From Anaerolineaceae bacterium (GTDB lineage Bacteria; Chloroflexota; Anaerolineae; Anaerolineales; Anaerolineaceae): DNA of 64,000 bases. Below, in pieces: positions 34,354 to 43,484 of the stretch (positions within the stretch are counted from its first letter, which is position 1; the number at the start of each line of letters is the position of its first letter). Both the position numbers and the translations under genes were made by a program. The notes under the pieces were generated by a model, which worked only from the letters and a program-made list of their open reading frames with translations, made no database searches and had not been told where the DNA came from. Location of the stretch: NCBI GenBank assembly GCA_016841445.1, contig JAENZD010000002.1:558001-622000 (forward strand), read 5' to 3'.

Positions 34354-34664
34354 TTCCCTATAACTCCATCGATTTTAGTTTCAGCCAATTGATTCTTTAT
34401 TATAACAATTATAGATTGAATATTAAAGTTTGATAATGCCATACAATCATACCCCTAAAATCCTTTCAGGGTTTGAAGATACCACTTGCTTATCGATATC
34501 TTCATTCTCAGGAATAGTATACTTATATGCTCAAAGATTTAGGATTGAAGACGCATGGATGAGTTCTTCAAAATCGGTTCTTGAAAGAATTTTTATTTTT
34601 CTCCTAATCAATAATAGGATTAGATTATAATTAAATTCTTTACTAAAGGAGATTCCAGGATAAG
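34354..34664. other. divergent promoter region without genes
   Basis: This 311-nt AT-rich gap separates the minus-strand exporter from the plus-strand glycosyltransferase. It must hold promoters for both. An open frame at 34430-34630 has no family features or good ribosome site. AAAGGAGA at 34648-34655 serves the gene at 34665. I see no clear hexamer pair. Confidence 0.4.
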
Positions 34665-36689
34665 ATGGACAAAGTCTGCAAATTTATTAAAAAGTTCACC
34701 CTGATTTTCTATCTCGTATTGGGGCTGCCGCTTTTAGCATCGTTGTTTTGGCTGATTGCTGGAAAATACTTCTCTTTCCCAATTTATATCTCGGATTCAC
34801 GCCTTCACCTGATTATTGTTCCATTAATTGAACTTTTGTTAACCACATTTTCTTTACAGATCTTGTGTATTGTCTCAGAAAGAAACCGCCGGGGTGCTAT
34901 CTGGTTTGTTGTTTTTTTACTTGCGTTTGCTAACCTGATCCTGGTCATCCTCCTTCGCAGCTATTACCTTGAGCTAGCAGACATCAATAATTTAAAAATT
35001 CAAATTGTTGTGAAAGGAGCTCTTGCAGCGATTGTGTTCCTGTCCCTGATCGCTGTAATCTCCATCATAAAGATCATCCCATATTTGAGTGGGTTAGAAC
35101 CTGGCAAGAGCGAGCAAGAAGAGGCCTTACCTATAATGATGCTATACTGGGTGAAAGAAACCTGGAATCGATTTTGGGATGATCCAGCAGCACCAAGCAG
35201 GAAGTTCACAATCATTTTCTTAGGAATTTGTTTCGTCCTTGGGTTAACGCTGCGTTTGATCAATATCGGTCAGCTCCCACCTTATGTTGATGAATATGCC
35301 CATACCCATTCCGCTTACAGATTATTAACCGAAGGCGCTTTTGGTTATTCAAGGGCATTTTTGACAGTCACACTGCCGGTGTTCTTGAGCATCAAAATCT
35401 TTGGACAAAGCTTGTGGGCCGCCCGATTCCCGATGGTGCTTCTGAATATTGCAGCGATGTTCCCGCTGTATGCCCTGACCAAAAAGATGAACAAGAAAGT
35501 CGGGTATATCTCAGTGTTTTTATTCATCTTGAGCCCGTGGATCATAGGTGTCTCAAAAAGCATCCGGGAATATGCAATTGCACCATTGTTTTTCTATACG
35601 ATCAGTTGGCTGCTGGCTGATCTCCTTGATTGGGAGAAATACAGCGCAAAACAGTACATAAAGAAAAATTGGCTGCGAGCAGCCATTTTACTGCTTATTT
35701 TGATCTATACAATTTATGACCGGCGTTCAGTTCTAATTATTAATTTAGCCATCTTTGCTGTTTTTGGTTTGTTTGCTATTTTGAAGATATTAAAACAAAA
35801 AACGTCTAAATGGCTCAATGTGGTTGTGATCCTTGGCGGACTGATTTCGTTTGCTTTAGTGTTATATCGGAGTGGTTTCCTCCGGCGGATCTTGACAGAC
35901 CCTTCTAATTTTTTCCGTTGGAATAACCGGTATGTAAGTGTTATTTTTGATGGGGCCAATCAGCAGTGGTACTACTTAGGCTTTTGGGGCTATATTATCG
36001 TTGGCTTTGGTGCTTTGATTGCTTTTCGAGTTCTATTTAAGAAATATAACAAAGCGGATACCATTGCCAGCTTCTCTTTCCTGACATTTGTGACTTTTGT
36101 TGTTGGTTTAGCCATTCGTATCCCGCGAGGTGGGTTTCGATATGGCGTCCTTCCTCATTACTGGTATGTGATTGTTATGGCTGTCTTTTTGTATGGACTA
36201 TACACCTTCTTCCAAAAAGTGATTAACCGGAGGTGGGTGGGAAACTTACTTTGGATTGTAATCGTATTGGGATTTTTTACAAATTATCAGGCAATTTATC
36301 AAGCGGTTGCTTATACTGGTGGGCCAAGCTCACCGGTAACCGGAGAAACCCATTCCATCGTTGAACCTGCTTTAGATTTTCTTCATGAAAATATATCTGA
36401 GGGAGATATTCTGCTGACAGATACGATTCAAAATTATGGTGAGATTGTTGATAAAACATTGTCAGGTGTAAAGATCATCAATGTGAACAGTATTAATACG
36501 GATGATACGATTTCAGCAATGGATTATGTGAAAGATAATCCTTCAGGATGGATTGTAATTGCACCCCATGCCAAACCCTGGCTTTCAGATGTCCCAGAGG
36601 AAGACATCCTGGTATATGGACGTTCAATCTCCTACCTGGGAACTAAAGGAAATATGTTTATATGGCATTGGACAACACATGAACCTTAA
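34665..36689 (+). CDS. GT-C fold membrane glycosyltransferase (ArnT/PMT-like)
   Basis: 674-residue polytopic membrane protein with about 12 or more helices. The acidic motif YVDEYAH (Asp209, Glu210) in the first large external loop is the catalytic feature of GT-C enzymes, which use lipid-phosphate sugars. It is followed by IKIFGQSLWAARFPMVLLNI and SPWIIGVSKSIREYAIAPLF, typical of the ArnT/GT39 group. The N-terminal 175 residues add about four extra helices. The soluble C-terminal tail ends in YLGTKGNMFIWHWTTHEP. A degraded second copy of this tail lies at 38254. Confidence 0.8.
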   Translation: MDKVCKFIKKFTLIFYLVLGLPLLASLFWLIAGKYFSFPIYISDSRLHLIIVPLIELLLTTFSLQILCIVSERNRRGAIWFVVFLLAFANLILVILLRSYYLELADINNLKIQIVVKGALAAIVFLSLIAVISIIKIIPYLSGLEPGKSEQEEALPIMMLYWVKETWNRFWDDPAAPSRKFTIIFLGICFVLGLTLRLINIGQLPPYVDEYAHTHSAYRLLTEGAFGYSRAFLTVTLPVFLSIKIFGQSLWAARFPMVLLNIAAMFPLYALTKKMNKKVGYISVFLFILSPWIIGVSKSIREYAIAPLFFYTISWLLADLLDWEKYSAKQYIKKNWLRAAILLLILIYTIYDRRSVLIINLAIFAVFGLFAILKILKQKTSKWLNVVVILGGLISFALVLYRSGFLRRILTDPSNFFRWNNRYVSVIFDGANQQWYYLGFWGYIIVGFGALIAFRVLFKKYNKADTIASFSFLTFVTFVVGLAIRIPRGGFRYGVLPHYWYVIVMAVFLYGLYTFFQKVINRRWVGNLLWIVIVLGFFTNYQAIYQAVAYTGGPSSPVTGETHSIVEPALDFLHENISEGDILLTDTIQNYGEIVDKTLSGVKIINVNSINTDDTISAMDYVKDNPSGWIVIAPHAKPWLSDVPEEDILVYGRSISYLGTKGNMFIWHWTTHEP

Positions 36690-36878
36690 TCCCAATAATT
36701 ATTCATGAGCAGAACATTTTTACTTCATGCTATCTATAAATGAGAAAATTTATTAAGGTTTAGAATTTAGTTTTTATGATATAAATTATAGTGAAATTAA
36801 GATAGAAAAAGTTTTTGTTACTTCAATTTTTTTCTGGAACTATTCATAAAATATTTTCTATAGTCTTGGAGGTTAATT

Positions 36879-37943
36879 ATGTGCACGAAAAAAGCCTTAA
36901 TGGTTTCCTTAGTCCTAATTATACTTCTGATCAGTGGGTGTCAATCAAAGCAAAGTGAGACAACCGCTAATGTGCCAGAAGCAGACGCGGCTGAACAGGA
37001 AGCCGCGGAATCCTATGAAATGACGACAGTCACCATTAATAGTTCAAACCAGGTTACTTTTGCGCCAATTTATTTTGCGCAATCAGAAGGTTATTTTGAT
37101 GAATTTGGTATTGATCTTGAGATTGTAGAATTCAGCATATCACCAGATGCTGTACCATTGCTGGCTACGGGTGATTTGGATGTTTATGCTGGCCCGATAT
37201 CGTCGGGTATATTAAACGTTTTCAGACAAGATCCAAATGTAAAAACGGTAGCAGATCGCGGGAAAATCTCTGAGGATGATTCCTGTACATTCTCGGCGAT
37301 TCTTGTTCAAAAGGATCTCTATGAAAGCGGACAAGTACGCGGCCCAGAAGACATGGCAGGTTTAAAGGTTGCAGCTGCGACCTATTCAATTAAAGGTTAC
37401 GAGCTTGATAAATATCTCGCTTTGGCAGGATTAACCTTCGATGATGTAGAGATTGTGACTCTTCCAACTTCTGCTTTGGTCGATGCATTGAATAATAAAG
37501 CTGTTGATGCTATCGTGACGCCTGAATTTACCCTAACACGCCTGATGATGACCGGGAATGCTGCCATTCTTTCCAGATTTGAGGAAGATGCAGGACCAAT
37601 GCAAACCTCCATATTGGCCTTTGGCCCTCGCTTAATTAAGGATGATCCGGAACTGGGGATTCGTTTTTTGGCCGCATATCTAAAAGGTGTTCGGAAATAT
37701 AATGAAGGAAAGACAGAAGAAAATTTGCAAGCGATTGCTGGCTTGACAGGTGAAGATATTGACCTGCTGGAGCAAGCTTGTTGGCCGTCAATTCGGAATG
37801 ATGGTTGGATTGACTTTTCTGCTTTAGAACCTTACTTGCAGTGGAATATTGAAACTGGCCAGATGGATTTTACAATAACAGAAGAGCAGTTTTGGGATCC
37901 AAGTATATTAGTAGCTGCATTGGAATTGCTTGATAATGAGTAG
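36879..37943 (+). CDS. NMT1/SsuA-like ABC substrate-binding lipoprotein, copy 1
   Basis: 354-residue lipoprotein: signal peptide with lipobox LISGC (Cys21) and an acidic Ala/Glu linker to about residue 45. The NMT1/THI5-like binding fold begins with TTVTINSSNQVTFAPIYFAQ. Shared family blocks are EGYFDEFGIDLE, LATGDLDVYAG, VADRGK, LVQKDLYESG and the C-terminal EEQFWDPSI. Two cysteines conserved in all seven paralogues here (CTF and ACW) may pair. Relatives bind sulfonates, nitrate, riboflavin or pyrimidine precursors, so the ligand is open. It is first of a seven-member array served by one ATPase/permease pair about 12 kb downstream. A GGAGG ribosome site precedes the ATG. Confidence 0.85.
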   Translation: MCTKKALMVSLVLIILLISGCQSKQSETTANVPEADAAEQEAAESYEMTTVTINSSNQVTFAPIYFAQSEGYFDEFGIDLEIVEFSISPDAVPLLATGDLDVYAGPISSGILNVFRQDPNVKTVADRGKISEDDSCTFSAILVQKDLYESGQVRGPEDMAGLKVAAATYSIKGYELDKYLALAGLTFDDVEIVTLPTSALVDALNNKAVDAIVTPEFTLTRLMMTGNAAILSRFEEDAGPMQTSILAFGPRLIKDDPELGIRFLAAYLKGVRKYNEGKTEENLQAIAGLTGEDIDLLEQACWPSIRNDGWIDFSALEPYLQWNIETGQMDFTITEEQFWDPSILVAALELLDNE

Positions 37944-38041
37944 AGCCCTCAAAGGGGTCGAAGTCGTTAATCAATAAAAGAGGTTGGTTGGGAAAATTTA
38001 GGACACCCCGATGATTAATCAATAATCAGGTAGAAAATATG

Positions 38042-38077
38042 GACTGAGTACTGAATTGAACAGCGCTCAGTCTTTTT
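38042..38077 (+). terminator. rho-independent terminator after binding-protein copy 1
   Basis: GACTGAG (38042-38048) pairs with CTCAGTC (38066-38072), loop 17 nt, directly followed by TTTTT (38073-38077). It lies about 100 nt after the copy 1 stop. Confidence 0.65.
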
Positions 38078-38127
38078 ACTTCACTTATAATTCTTCAATG
38101 GTTTTCTTTTTGATTTGGTTTACATGT

Positions 38128-38235
38128 TCAATCATGAGGTTTCCAAGGGGTTGATAAAACCTGATCCTTGTAAAACTCAGTCTCAAGGATGCCAAGAAAT
38201 TTTTCGATCACAGCATTGTCATCAAAGTATGTGCC
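38128..38235 (-). pseudogene. IS3-family transposase C-terminal remnant
   Basis: The minus strand encodes, just before a TGA at 38128-38130, GTYFDDNAVIEKFLGILETE followed by FYKDQVLSTPWKPHD. The D-N-A-V-I/M-E-x-F core is the third catalytic block (Glu of DDE) of IS3-type OrfB transposases. Upstream the frame is stopped at 38236-38238 and no OrfA or rest of OrfB remains. This is an insertion-sequence scar, not an active element. Confidence 0.65.
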
Positions 38236-38253
38236 TCATATAGGATTTTGAGA

Positions 38254-38340
38254 GTCCCCGTGGAAGACACATGGGTGGATGGACGTTTTATTACCTATCT
38301 TGGGACGATGGGAAACAAGTTCGTCTGGCGTTGGACGACA
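38254..38340 (+). pseudogene. duplicated 3' fragment of the GT-C glycosyltransferase
   Basis: The open frame reads VPVEDTWVDGRFITYLG then TMGNKFVWRWTT. This matches the C-terminal tail of the gene at 34665 (VPEEDILVYGRSISYLG, TKGNMFIWHWTT) at 19 of 29 positions. The fragment ends about 185 nt before binding-protein copy 2, just as the full gene ends 189 nt before copy 1. The segment 'glycosyltransferase end plus binding protein' was evidently duplicated in tandem, and the upstream part was later lost or replaced at the transposase scar. Confidence 0.75.
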
Positions 38341-38526
38341 CCTTGGGTTAGAAATAATCAATATAAATCAAATTTATGTCAATCTGGTAAAGTTGGGAAA
38401 TATAAGATACCGTTTTGTTTGAAAGAGTTACAATTTTGATGGTATAAATATATGCGATCTATGATAGATTTAATGAGGGTCCTTAATTGGCAATCCTATT
38501 TATAATAAATTAGTTCAGGAGGTTTT

Positions 38527-39585
38527 ATGTTTTCGAAGAAAAGTTTGATGGTCATACTGGTTCTTATCTTGATCGTTTTAAGTGGATGCCAATCTCAAAG
38601 TGATATGGAATCTACTGATGAGCAAGAGACAGTTGCTGCTCAAGAAACTGAAAGATCTTATGAAATGACCACTGTAACCATTAATAATTCAGCACAGGTA
38701 AATTATGCACCCATTTACTTTGCGCAATCAGAAGGTTATTTTGAGGAATTTGGTATTGAGCTTGAGATTTTAACTTTTACAAAGGTGACTGATGCACCTC
38801 CTTTGCTTGTTTCTGGTGATTTGGACGTCTACGCGGGATCAATATCAGCGGGTTTATTAAATATCTTTAGGCAGGAGCCAAATGTTAAGGCTGTGGCAGA
38901 TCGTGGGAAAATGATCGAGGGGGCCTGTACCTTCCAGGCCATTATTGTTCAAAAAGATCTCTATGAAAGTGGCGAAATTCGCGGGGCAGCAGATCTAGCA
39001 GGTAGGAAGGTCGCAGCAACGGCATCGGCTATGAAAGGGTATGAGTTAGGTGTGTACCTTGCAACTGCTGGGTTGACTTTTGATGATGTTGAATTGGTTG
39101 ATATTCCATCGTCTGCATTGGTGGATGCACTAAATAATAAAGCCGTTGATGCTATTGTGACACCTGAATCTGTCCTGACACGCTTGATGATGACCGGGAA
39201 TGCCGTAATTTTATCCAAAGGTGAGGATGATGTAGGACCATTACAGACTTCAGTTTTAGCTTTTGGCTCTCGGTTAGTTAAAGATGATCCTGATTTAGGT
39301 GCTCGTTTTTTGGCGGCATATCTCAAAGGCGTTCAGAAATATAATGAAGGAAAGACAGAAGAAAACCTGCAAGCAATTGCAGGATTTACGGGGGAGAGTA
39401 TTGACCTGCTAGAGCAAGCCTGTTGGCCGCCAATGCGTGAAGATGGTTGGATTGATTTTTCGTATGTGGAACCTTTCATTCGATGGAATGTAGAAATGGG
39501 TCACCTTGATGCAACTGTCACAGAAGAGCAATTTTGGGACCCAAGTATTCTCGAAGCGGCGTTAGCTTTGCTGAATAATGAGTAG
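38527..39585 (+). CDS. NMT1/SsuA-like ABC substrate-binding lipoprotein, copy 2
   Basis: 352-residue lipoprotein, the closest relative of copy 1 (near-identical blocks such as TTVTIN, PIYFAQSEGYF and YNEGKTEENLQAIAG). The lipobox is VLSGC (Cys21), followed by a Glu/Gln-rich linker and the NMT1-type fold from about residue 48. The binding-cleft region differs from copy 1 (ILTFTKVTDAPPL against IVEFSISPDAVPL; AATASAMKGYELG against AAATYSIKGYELD), so ligand preference may differ. The conserved pair CTF/ACW is kept. Together with the upstream glycosyltransferase fragment it marks a tandem duplication. AGGAGG lies 5 nt before ATG. Confidence 0.85.
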   Translation: MFSKKSLMVILVLILIVLSGCQSQSDMESTDEQETVAAQETERSYEMTTVTINNSAQVNYAPIYFAQSEGYFEEFGIELEILTFTKVTDAPPLLVSGDLDVYAGSISAGLLNIFRQEPNVKAVADRGKMIEGACTFQAIIVQKDLYESGEIRGAADLAGRKVAATASAMKGYELGVYLATAGLTFDDVELVDIPSSALVDALNNKAVDAIVTPESVLTRLMMTGNAVILSKGEDDVGPLQTSVLAFGSRLVKDDPDLGARFLAAYLKGVQKYNEGKTEENLQAIAGFTGESIDLLEQACWPPMREDGWIDFSYVEPFIRWNVEMGHLDATVTEEQFWDPSILEAALALLNNE

Positions 39586-40115
39586 CTTATAAAAGTAGAT
39601 CAGTAAATAAAATTTCGATATTAGAGGCTGCCTTTGATTTTAGGGCAGCCTCTATTTTATATAAAATCTTAAATTGATTAACAACAAAATCCCATCTTAT
39701 ATTGTGAGATAAATAACAATTATCTGAACCCACGCCTTATATTCTCCGAGTTTATGTTTGGAATTATAAATTCTTCCTTCTGATAGGATCAATATCACCT
39801 CAGGAAATTAACCTGACAGGGGATGTGGTTCGTGAAAAATTACAGGTTGGCGAAGGCCTGGTTACCGTCCTTGAGACAATGAAATGTTGATCTTGCCTTG
39901 GATCGCGCTCATTATTTATATAAAAAATCCAATCTAAGTAGAAAATCAAACGAAAACAATATCAATTTTGTATGCATAATTAATAGAGTGAAATATGATA
40001 GAATGAAAATTCGAGAAGATTAAAAAAAGCGTTCTGAATTTAAAGTCAATACGGGGCTTTGCTTTCTTTCTTAGGTACACTTATTATGTAAAAGTCTTTA
40101 GTTGTGGAGGTTGTG
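39586..40115. other. 530-nt gap between copies 2 and 3
   Basis: Holds the terminator at 39623-39653. A 58-codon open frame at 39717-39890 contains INLTGDVVREKLQVGEGLV but has no good start and no family I recognise; it could be another gene remnant. From 39900 on it is AT-rich promoter-like DNA ending in a GGAGG ribosome site at 40106-40110. Confidence 0.5.
39623..39653 (+). terminator. rho-independent terminator after binding-protein copy 2
   Basis: Perfect 10-bp stem: AGAGGCTGCC (39623-39632) with GGCAGCCTCT (39644-39653), 11-nt loop, followed by ATTTTAT. It is 37 nt after the copy 2 stop, so copies 1 and 2 are each terminated on their own rather than cotranscribed with the transporter. 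Confidence 0.75.
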
Positions 40116-41141
40116 ATGGATAAAAGAAAAGTTTTGATGATTCCGTTAATCGTTATTGTGTTTTTGATGAATGCCTGTCAACCCAAAAACGAAGCCCAGG
40201 CTCCTGATGGGGATTATGAAATGACCACGGTGACGATTAATGATTCCGTCCAGATCAACTATGCACCGATCTACTTTGCCCAAACTGAAGGCTATTTTGA
40301 AGAATATGGCATTCAGCTTGAGTTCTTGAATTTTAACAGTGTTACTGAAGCTGTTCCGCTGCTCGTTTCAGGTGATCTGGATGTTTATGCGGGGTCAATC
40401 ACAACGGGGTTGATGAATATATTGGCTCAAGAACCAAACGTAAAAGTAGTTGCAGATCGCGGGAAAGTCATTGAGGATTCTTGTACTTTTCAGGCGATCC
40501 TTGTCCGAAAAGATCTCTATGATAGCGGTGCGGTTCGCAACGCTGCAGACCTTGAAGGGATACGGGTTCGAGCTACAACTGCTGGTATGACTGGCTACCA
40601 ACTCCGCGCTTATTTGGCAAAGGCGGGATTAACCTTTGATGATGTCGAATTAACCAATATACCAAGCTCTTCTTATATTGATGCCTTCAATAATAAGTCC
40701 GTCGATGCGATCGTAACGCCTGAATTCAATCTTACACGACTGTTGATGAATGGAAATGCTGTTATTTTATCAAAAGCCGAGGAAGATATTGGTCCCTTGC
40801 AGGCCTCCGTTTTAGCCTTTGGCCCCAGGTTATTAGATGAAGATCCAGAATTAGGGACTCGCTTTATGGCGGCTTACCTAAAAGGGGTAAAGAAATATAA
40901 CGAAGGAAAAACCGAGGAGAATTTGCAGGCGGCTGTTGAAAAAACAGGCCAGGATATTGAGTTGGTGAGAGCAGCCTGCTGGCCGCCGATCAGGGAAGAT
41001 GGTTGGATAAACTTCTCATATTTAGATAAATACCAAGAATGGAATGTTGAAACCGGGCAGCTTGAGGAGATGCTTACTGAAGAACAGTTTTGGGATCAAA
41101 GTATTCTTGAAGCAGGGTTAGCTTTGCTCAATAATGATTAA
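40116..41141 (+). CDS. NMT1/SsuA-like ABC substrate-binding lipoprotein, copy 3
   Basis: 341-residue paralogue. The lipobox is LMNAC and the linker is shorter than in copies 1 and 2. The fold then starts MTTVTINDSVQINYAPIYFA. It contains EGYFEEYGIQLEFLNF, VSGDLDVYAG, VADRGK, LVRKDLYDSG and YNEGKTEENLQAA, and ends in EEQFWDQSI. The cysteines CTF and ACW are conserved. The start is ATG 40116, five nt after GGAGG; the in-frame GTG at 40104 overlaps the ribosome site. Specificity residues differ again in the cleft segment (VRATTAGMTGYQL). Confidence 0.84.
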   Translation: MDKRKVLMIPLIVIVFLMNACQPKNEAQAPDGDYEMTTVTINDSVQINYAPIYFAQTEGYFEEYGIQLEFLNFNSVTEAVPLLVSGDLDVYAGSITTGLMNILAQEPNVKVVADRGKVIEDSCTFQAILVRKDLYDSGAVRNAADLEGIRVRATTAGMTGYQLRAYLAKAGLTFDDVELTNIPSSSYIDAFNNKSVDAIVTPEFNLTRLLMNGNAVILSKAEEDIGPLQASVLAFGPRLLDEDPELGTRFMAAYLKGVKKYNEGKTEENLQAAVEKTGQDIELVRAACWPPIREDGWINFSYLDKYQEWNVETGQLEEMLTEEQFWDQSILEAGLALLNND

Positions 41142-41287
41142 GGCTTGTAATTATTGGTCTGAATGTTATTTGGGTATATTCAATATATTGCTTGATCATG
41201 AAGCTGGATAATAACCGAAGATTAATAATAAAAGAGTCAATATAGTCGAATTAGGTGAATTTGTCTACTGAAAAAAGGAGTTCTATT

Positions 41288-42301
41288 ATGAAATATAAGC
41301 TTTCAATTTCACTTCTACTTCTCATAATATTCCTGGGAGGATGCGGAAAGCCTCAGCCTGGCCAAGATTCACCGGATGAAATCATTACCCTGAGAATGAC
41401 CATTTCGGATAATTTAAGTTATGCCCCTCTCTTCATTGCTGAAGAAGAGGGATACTTCACGAAATATGGGATCCAGATTGAATATGTAACCACAAAAAAA
41501 GCAGCAGATTCAATCGCGATGTTGTCTTCAGGGAAGATCGATATTTATGCGGGTACGCTTAATGCCGGTTTGATCAATGCAATCCAGGTAGATGATAATA
41601 TCAAAGTCGTCGCGGACCGCGGCCATACAGAACCGGGAACCTGCACTTACCAGGCAATCGTTGTCAGGAAGGACCTGTATGACAGCGGACAGGTTACTGC
41701 CCCAGAAGATTTGAATGGATTAACTTTTTCTGCGTCTACTGCTGGCCCTGCTGCTTTCCTGTTAAGTTCCTATATCAGCCAGGGAGGATTAACTTTTGAA
41801 GATCTTGATATCATCGATTTGCCGACAGCATCAGAAATGGATGGGTTTGATACCGGGTCCCTGGACGGAAGTATTGCCCCTGATCCAGATCTGACCCGCT
41901 TGCTCAGGACAGGAGATGTTTCAATCCTGGCAACCGCTGAGGATGTCCTTGGCACATTTCAATCAGGCATCATCGCTTTCAACAACCAATTGTTGGAAAA
42001 AACCCCGGATGTCGGTGTCCGGTTTATGGCAGCTTATCTCGAGGGCGTACGCCAATATAACCTGGGTAAGACGGACAGGAATATTGAGATCATCGCAGCG
42101 GCAACCGGTGAAACGGCTGAAGATGTCAAGGAATTTTGCTGGGTTCCCGTGAGTGAAAATGGCACCATCAACTTCCCAAGCGTTGATAAATTTCAGCAGT
42201 GGTCTATTGAACAAGATCAGCTTGCAGAAGCAGTGAGTGAGGAGCAATTCTGGGATTCCAGCGTTGTTGAAAGCGCCATATTGCTTCTAACAAACGATTA
42301 A
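41288..42301 (+). CDS. NMT1/SsuA-like ABC substrate-binding lipoprotein, copy 4
   Basis: 337 residues, the most divergent of the first six paralogues. The lipobox is FLGGC, then ITLRMTISDNLSYAPLFIAE and EGYFTKYGIQIEYVTTKKA. VADRGHTEPGTCTYQAIVVR keeps the first conserved Cys and EFCWVPV the second. The usual VDAIVTPE segment is changed to LDGSIAPDPD, so the ligand contact may differ. It ends SEEQFWDSSV like the others. The start is ATG 41288, seven nt after AAGGAG; the in-frame GTG at 41255 is unsupported. Confidence 0.83.
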   Translation: MKYKLSISLLLLIIFLGGCGKPQPGQDSPDEIITLRMTISDNLSYAPLFIAEEEGYFTKYGIQIEYVTTKKAADSIAMLSSGKIDIYAGTLNAGLINAIQVDDNIKVVADRGHTEPGTCTYQAIVVRKDLYDSGQVTAPEDLNGLTFSASTAGPAAFLLSSYISQGGLTFEDLDIIDLPTASEMDGFDTGSLDGSIAPDPDLTRLLRTGDVSILATAEDVLGTFQSGIIAFNNQLLEKTPDVGVRFMAAYLEGVRQYNLGKTDRNIEIIAAATGETAEDVKEFCWVPVSENGTINFPSVDKFQQWSIEQDQLAEAVSEEQFWDSSVVESAILLLTND

Positions 42302-42373
42302 GATTTAAAGATCATCACCTAATAGAAATGTTTGAGAGTTTTCAATGGGTTGCTTAAGAAAAGGATGGAAAGA

Positions 42374-43393
42374 ATGAAAAAAATTTTGCTGGTGTTGAGC
42401 CTTGTGATTTTGTTGTTGAGCGGGTGTTCTCAATCAGAACCCCAGAAACCAGGCTCATATGAATCGGTAACCTTGAAAATGAATTATGCCCTGGTCATTA
42501 GCTATGCGCCTATCATTCTTGCTGAAGCAGAAGGTTATTTTGAGGACTATGGCATCGAGATTGAAAAGGTAACATTTAACAGCTCAGTAGAGGCGGTACC
42601 CCTTGTTGTCAGCGGTGAACTGGATGTCTTTGCTGGTGCGAGTACGGCAGGTATCCTCAATGTACTTGGTCAGGAAGATAACATCAAAGTCGTTGCTGAC
42701 CGAGGGCATATTGAGCCGGGCGGGTGCACATTCCAGGCGATTGTTGTCCGAAAAGATCTTTATGACTCCGGTGAAATTACAACGGGTGAGGATTTAGCAG
42801 GTCACAGTGTGTCGACGCCGCCAACGGGGCCTGGCATGTATTTTCTCAGCACGTATCTTGATCAAATTGGTCTGACCGTTGAAGATGTTGAGGTTGTTGA
42901 TATTCCCACGTCATCTTATGTGGATGCCTTCAGGAATAAAGCCGTCGATGCAGTTGTTCCCACAGAACTTCATCTAAGTCGATTGATGGCTGATGGCAAC
43001 GCGGTGATCCTTGTACGCAGCGAAGACGTGGTGGGTTACTACCAGACGAGCCTATTGGCATTTGGGAAGAACTTGCTCAAAGATGATCCCGATTTAGGCG
43101 TGCGGTTCCTGGCAGCTTACTTGAAGGGTGTTGAAAAATATAATGAGGGTAAGACAGAGGAAAATTTAAAGGTACTCTCTGAAGCCACAGATATAGATAT
43201 TGATATGCTTGAGAACTCATGCTGGTTATCCATAAGCCCTGATGGCATGATTGATTTCGATGGCGTTGAGAAGTTCCAAACGTGGTCTCTTGATCAAGAA
43301 TTTATGGAAAGGATGATCACGGAACAAGAGTTTATGGATACCAGTTTTCTTGTCAAGGCAAAAGCGTTATTAGAGGAAGAAAGTAATCAATAA
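42374..43393 (+). CDS. NMT1/SsuA-like ABC substrate-binding lipoprotein, copy 5
   Basis: 340 residues. The lipobox is LLSGC and the linker is short. The fold starts VTLKMNYALVISYAPIILAE with EGYFEDYGIEIEKVTF. VADRGHIEPGGCTFQAIVVR resembles copy 4 in its Glu-Pro-Gly insertion. The cleft region is SVSTPPTGPGMYFL and VDAVVPTELH, differing from copies 1-3. Unlike the others, the C-terminal block reads EQEFMDTSF instead of EEQFWD. I start at ATG 42374 because AAGGA precedes it at good spacing; the in-frame ATG at 42332 adds 14 residues ahead of the signal peptide without a ribosome site. Confidence 0.83.
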   Translation: MKKILLVLSLVILLLSGCSQSEPQKPGSYESVTLKMNYALVISYAPIILAEAEGYFEDYGIEIEKVTFNSSVEAVPLVVSGELDVFAGASTAGILNVLGQEDNIKVVADRGHIEPGGCTFQAIVVRKDLYDSGEITTGEDLAGHSVSTPPTGPGMYFLSTYLDQIGLTVEDVEVVDIPTSSYVDAFRNKAVDAVVPTELHLSRLMADGNAVILVRSEDVVGYYQTSLLAFGKNLLKDDPDLGVRFLAAYLKGVEKYNEGKTEENLKVLSEATDIDIDMLENSCWLSISPDGMIDFDGVEKFQTWSLDQEFMERMITEQEFMDTSFLVKAKALLEEESNQ

Positions 43394-43484
43394 CGCTAAA
43401 ATTTGGATTTTGAAATAAACACCCTCGGTACGACTATCTTGGTTAAGAATTAAACACTGTATATATGAAAGGTGAGTGAGGTGT

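Larger units (their letters stand above)
37944..38526. other. 583-nt scar region between binding-protein copies 1 and 2
   Basis: Contains a terminator (38042-38077), a minus-strand remnant of an IS3-type transposase (38128-38235) and a plus-strand remnant of a glycosyltransferase tail (38254-38340). The remainder, 38341-38526, is AT-rich and must hold the promoter or leader of copy 2. It ends with an AGGAGG ribosome site at 38517-38522. Confidence 0.6.

Noticed and set aside
34430-34630. 66-codon frame in the divergent promoter region
   Set aside because: No ribosome site, no recognisable features and composition like random AT-rich DNA.
38248-38439. 63-codon frame as a small gene
   Set aside because: Its first part is homologous to the tail of the glycosyltransferase at 34665, so it is a gene fragment; the TTG start has no ribosome site.
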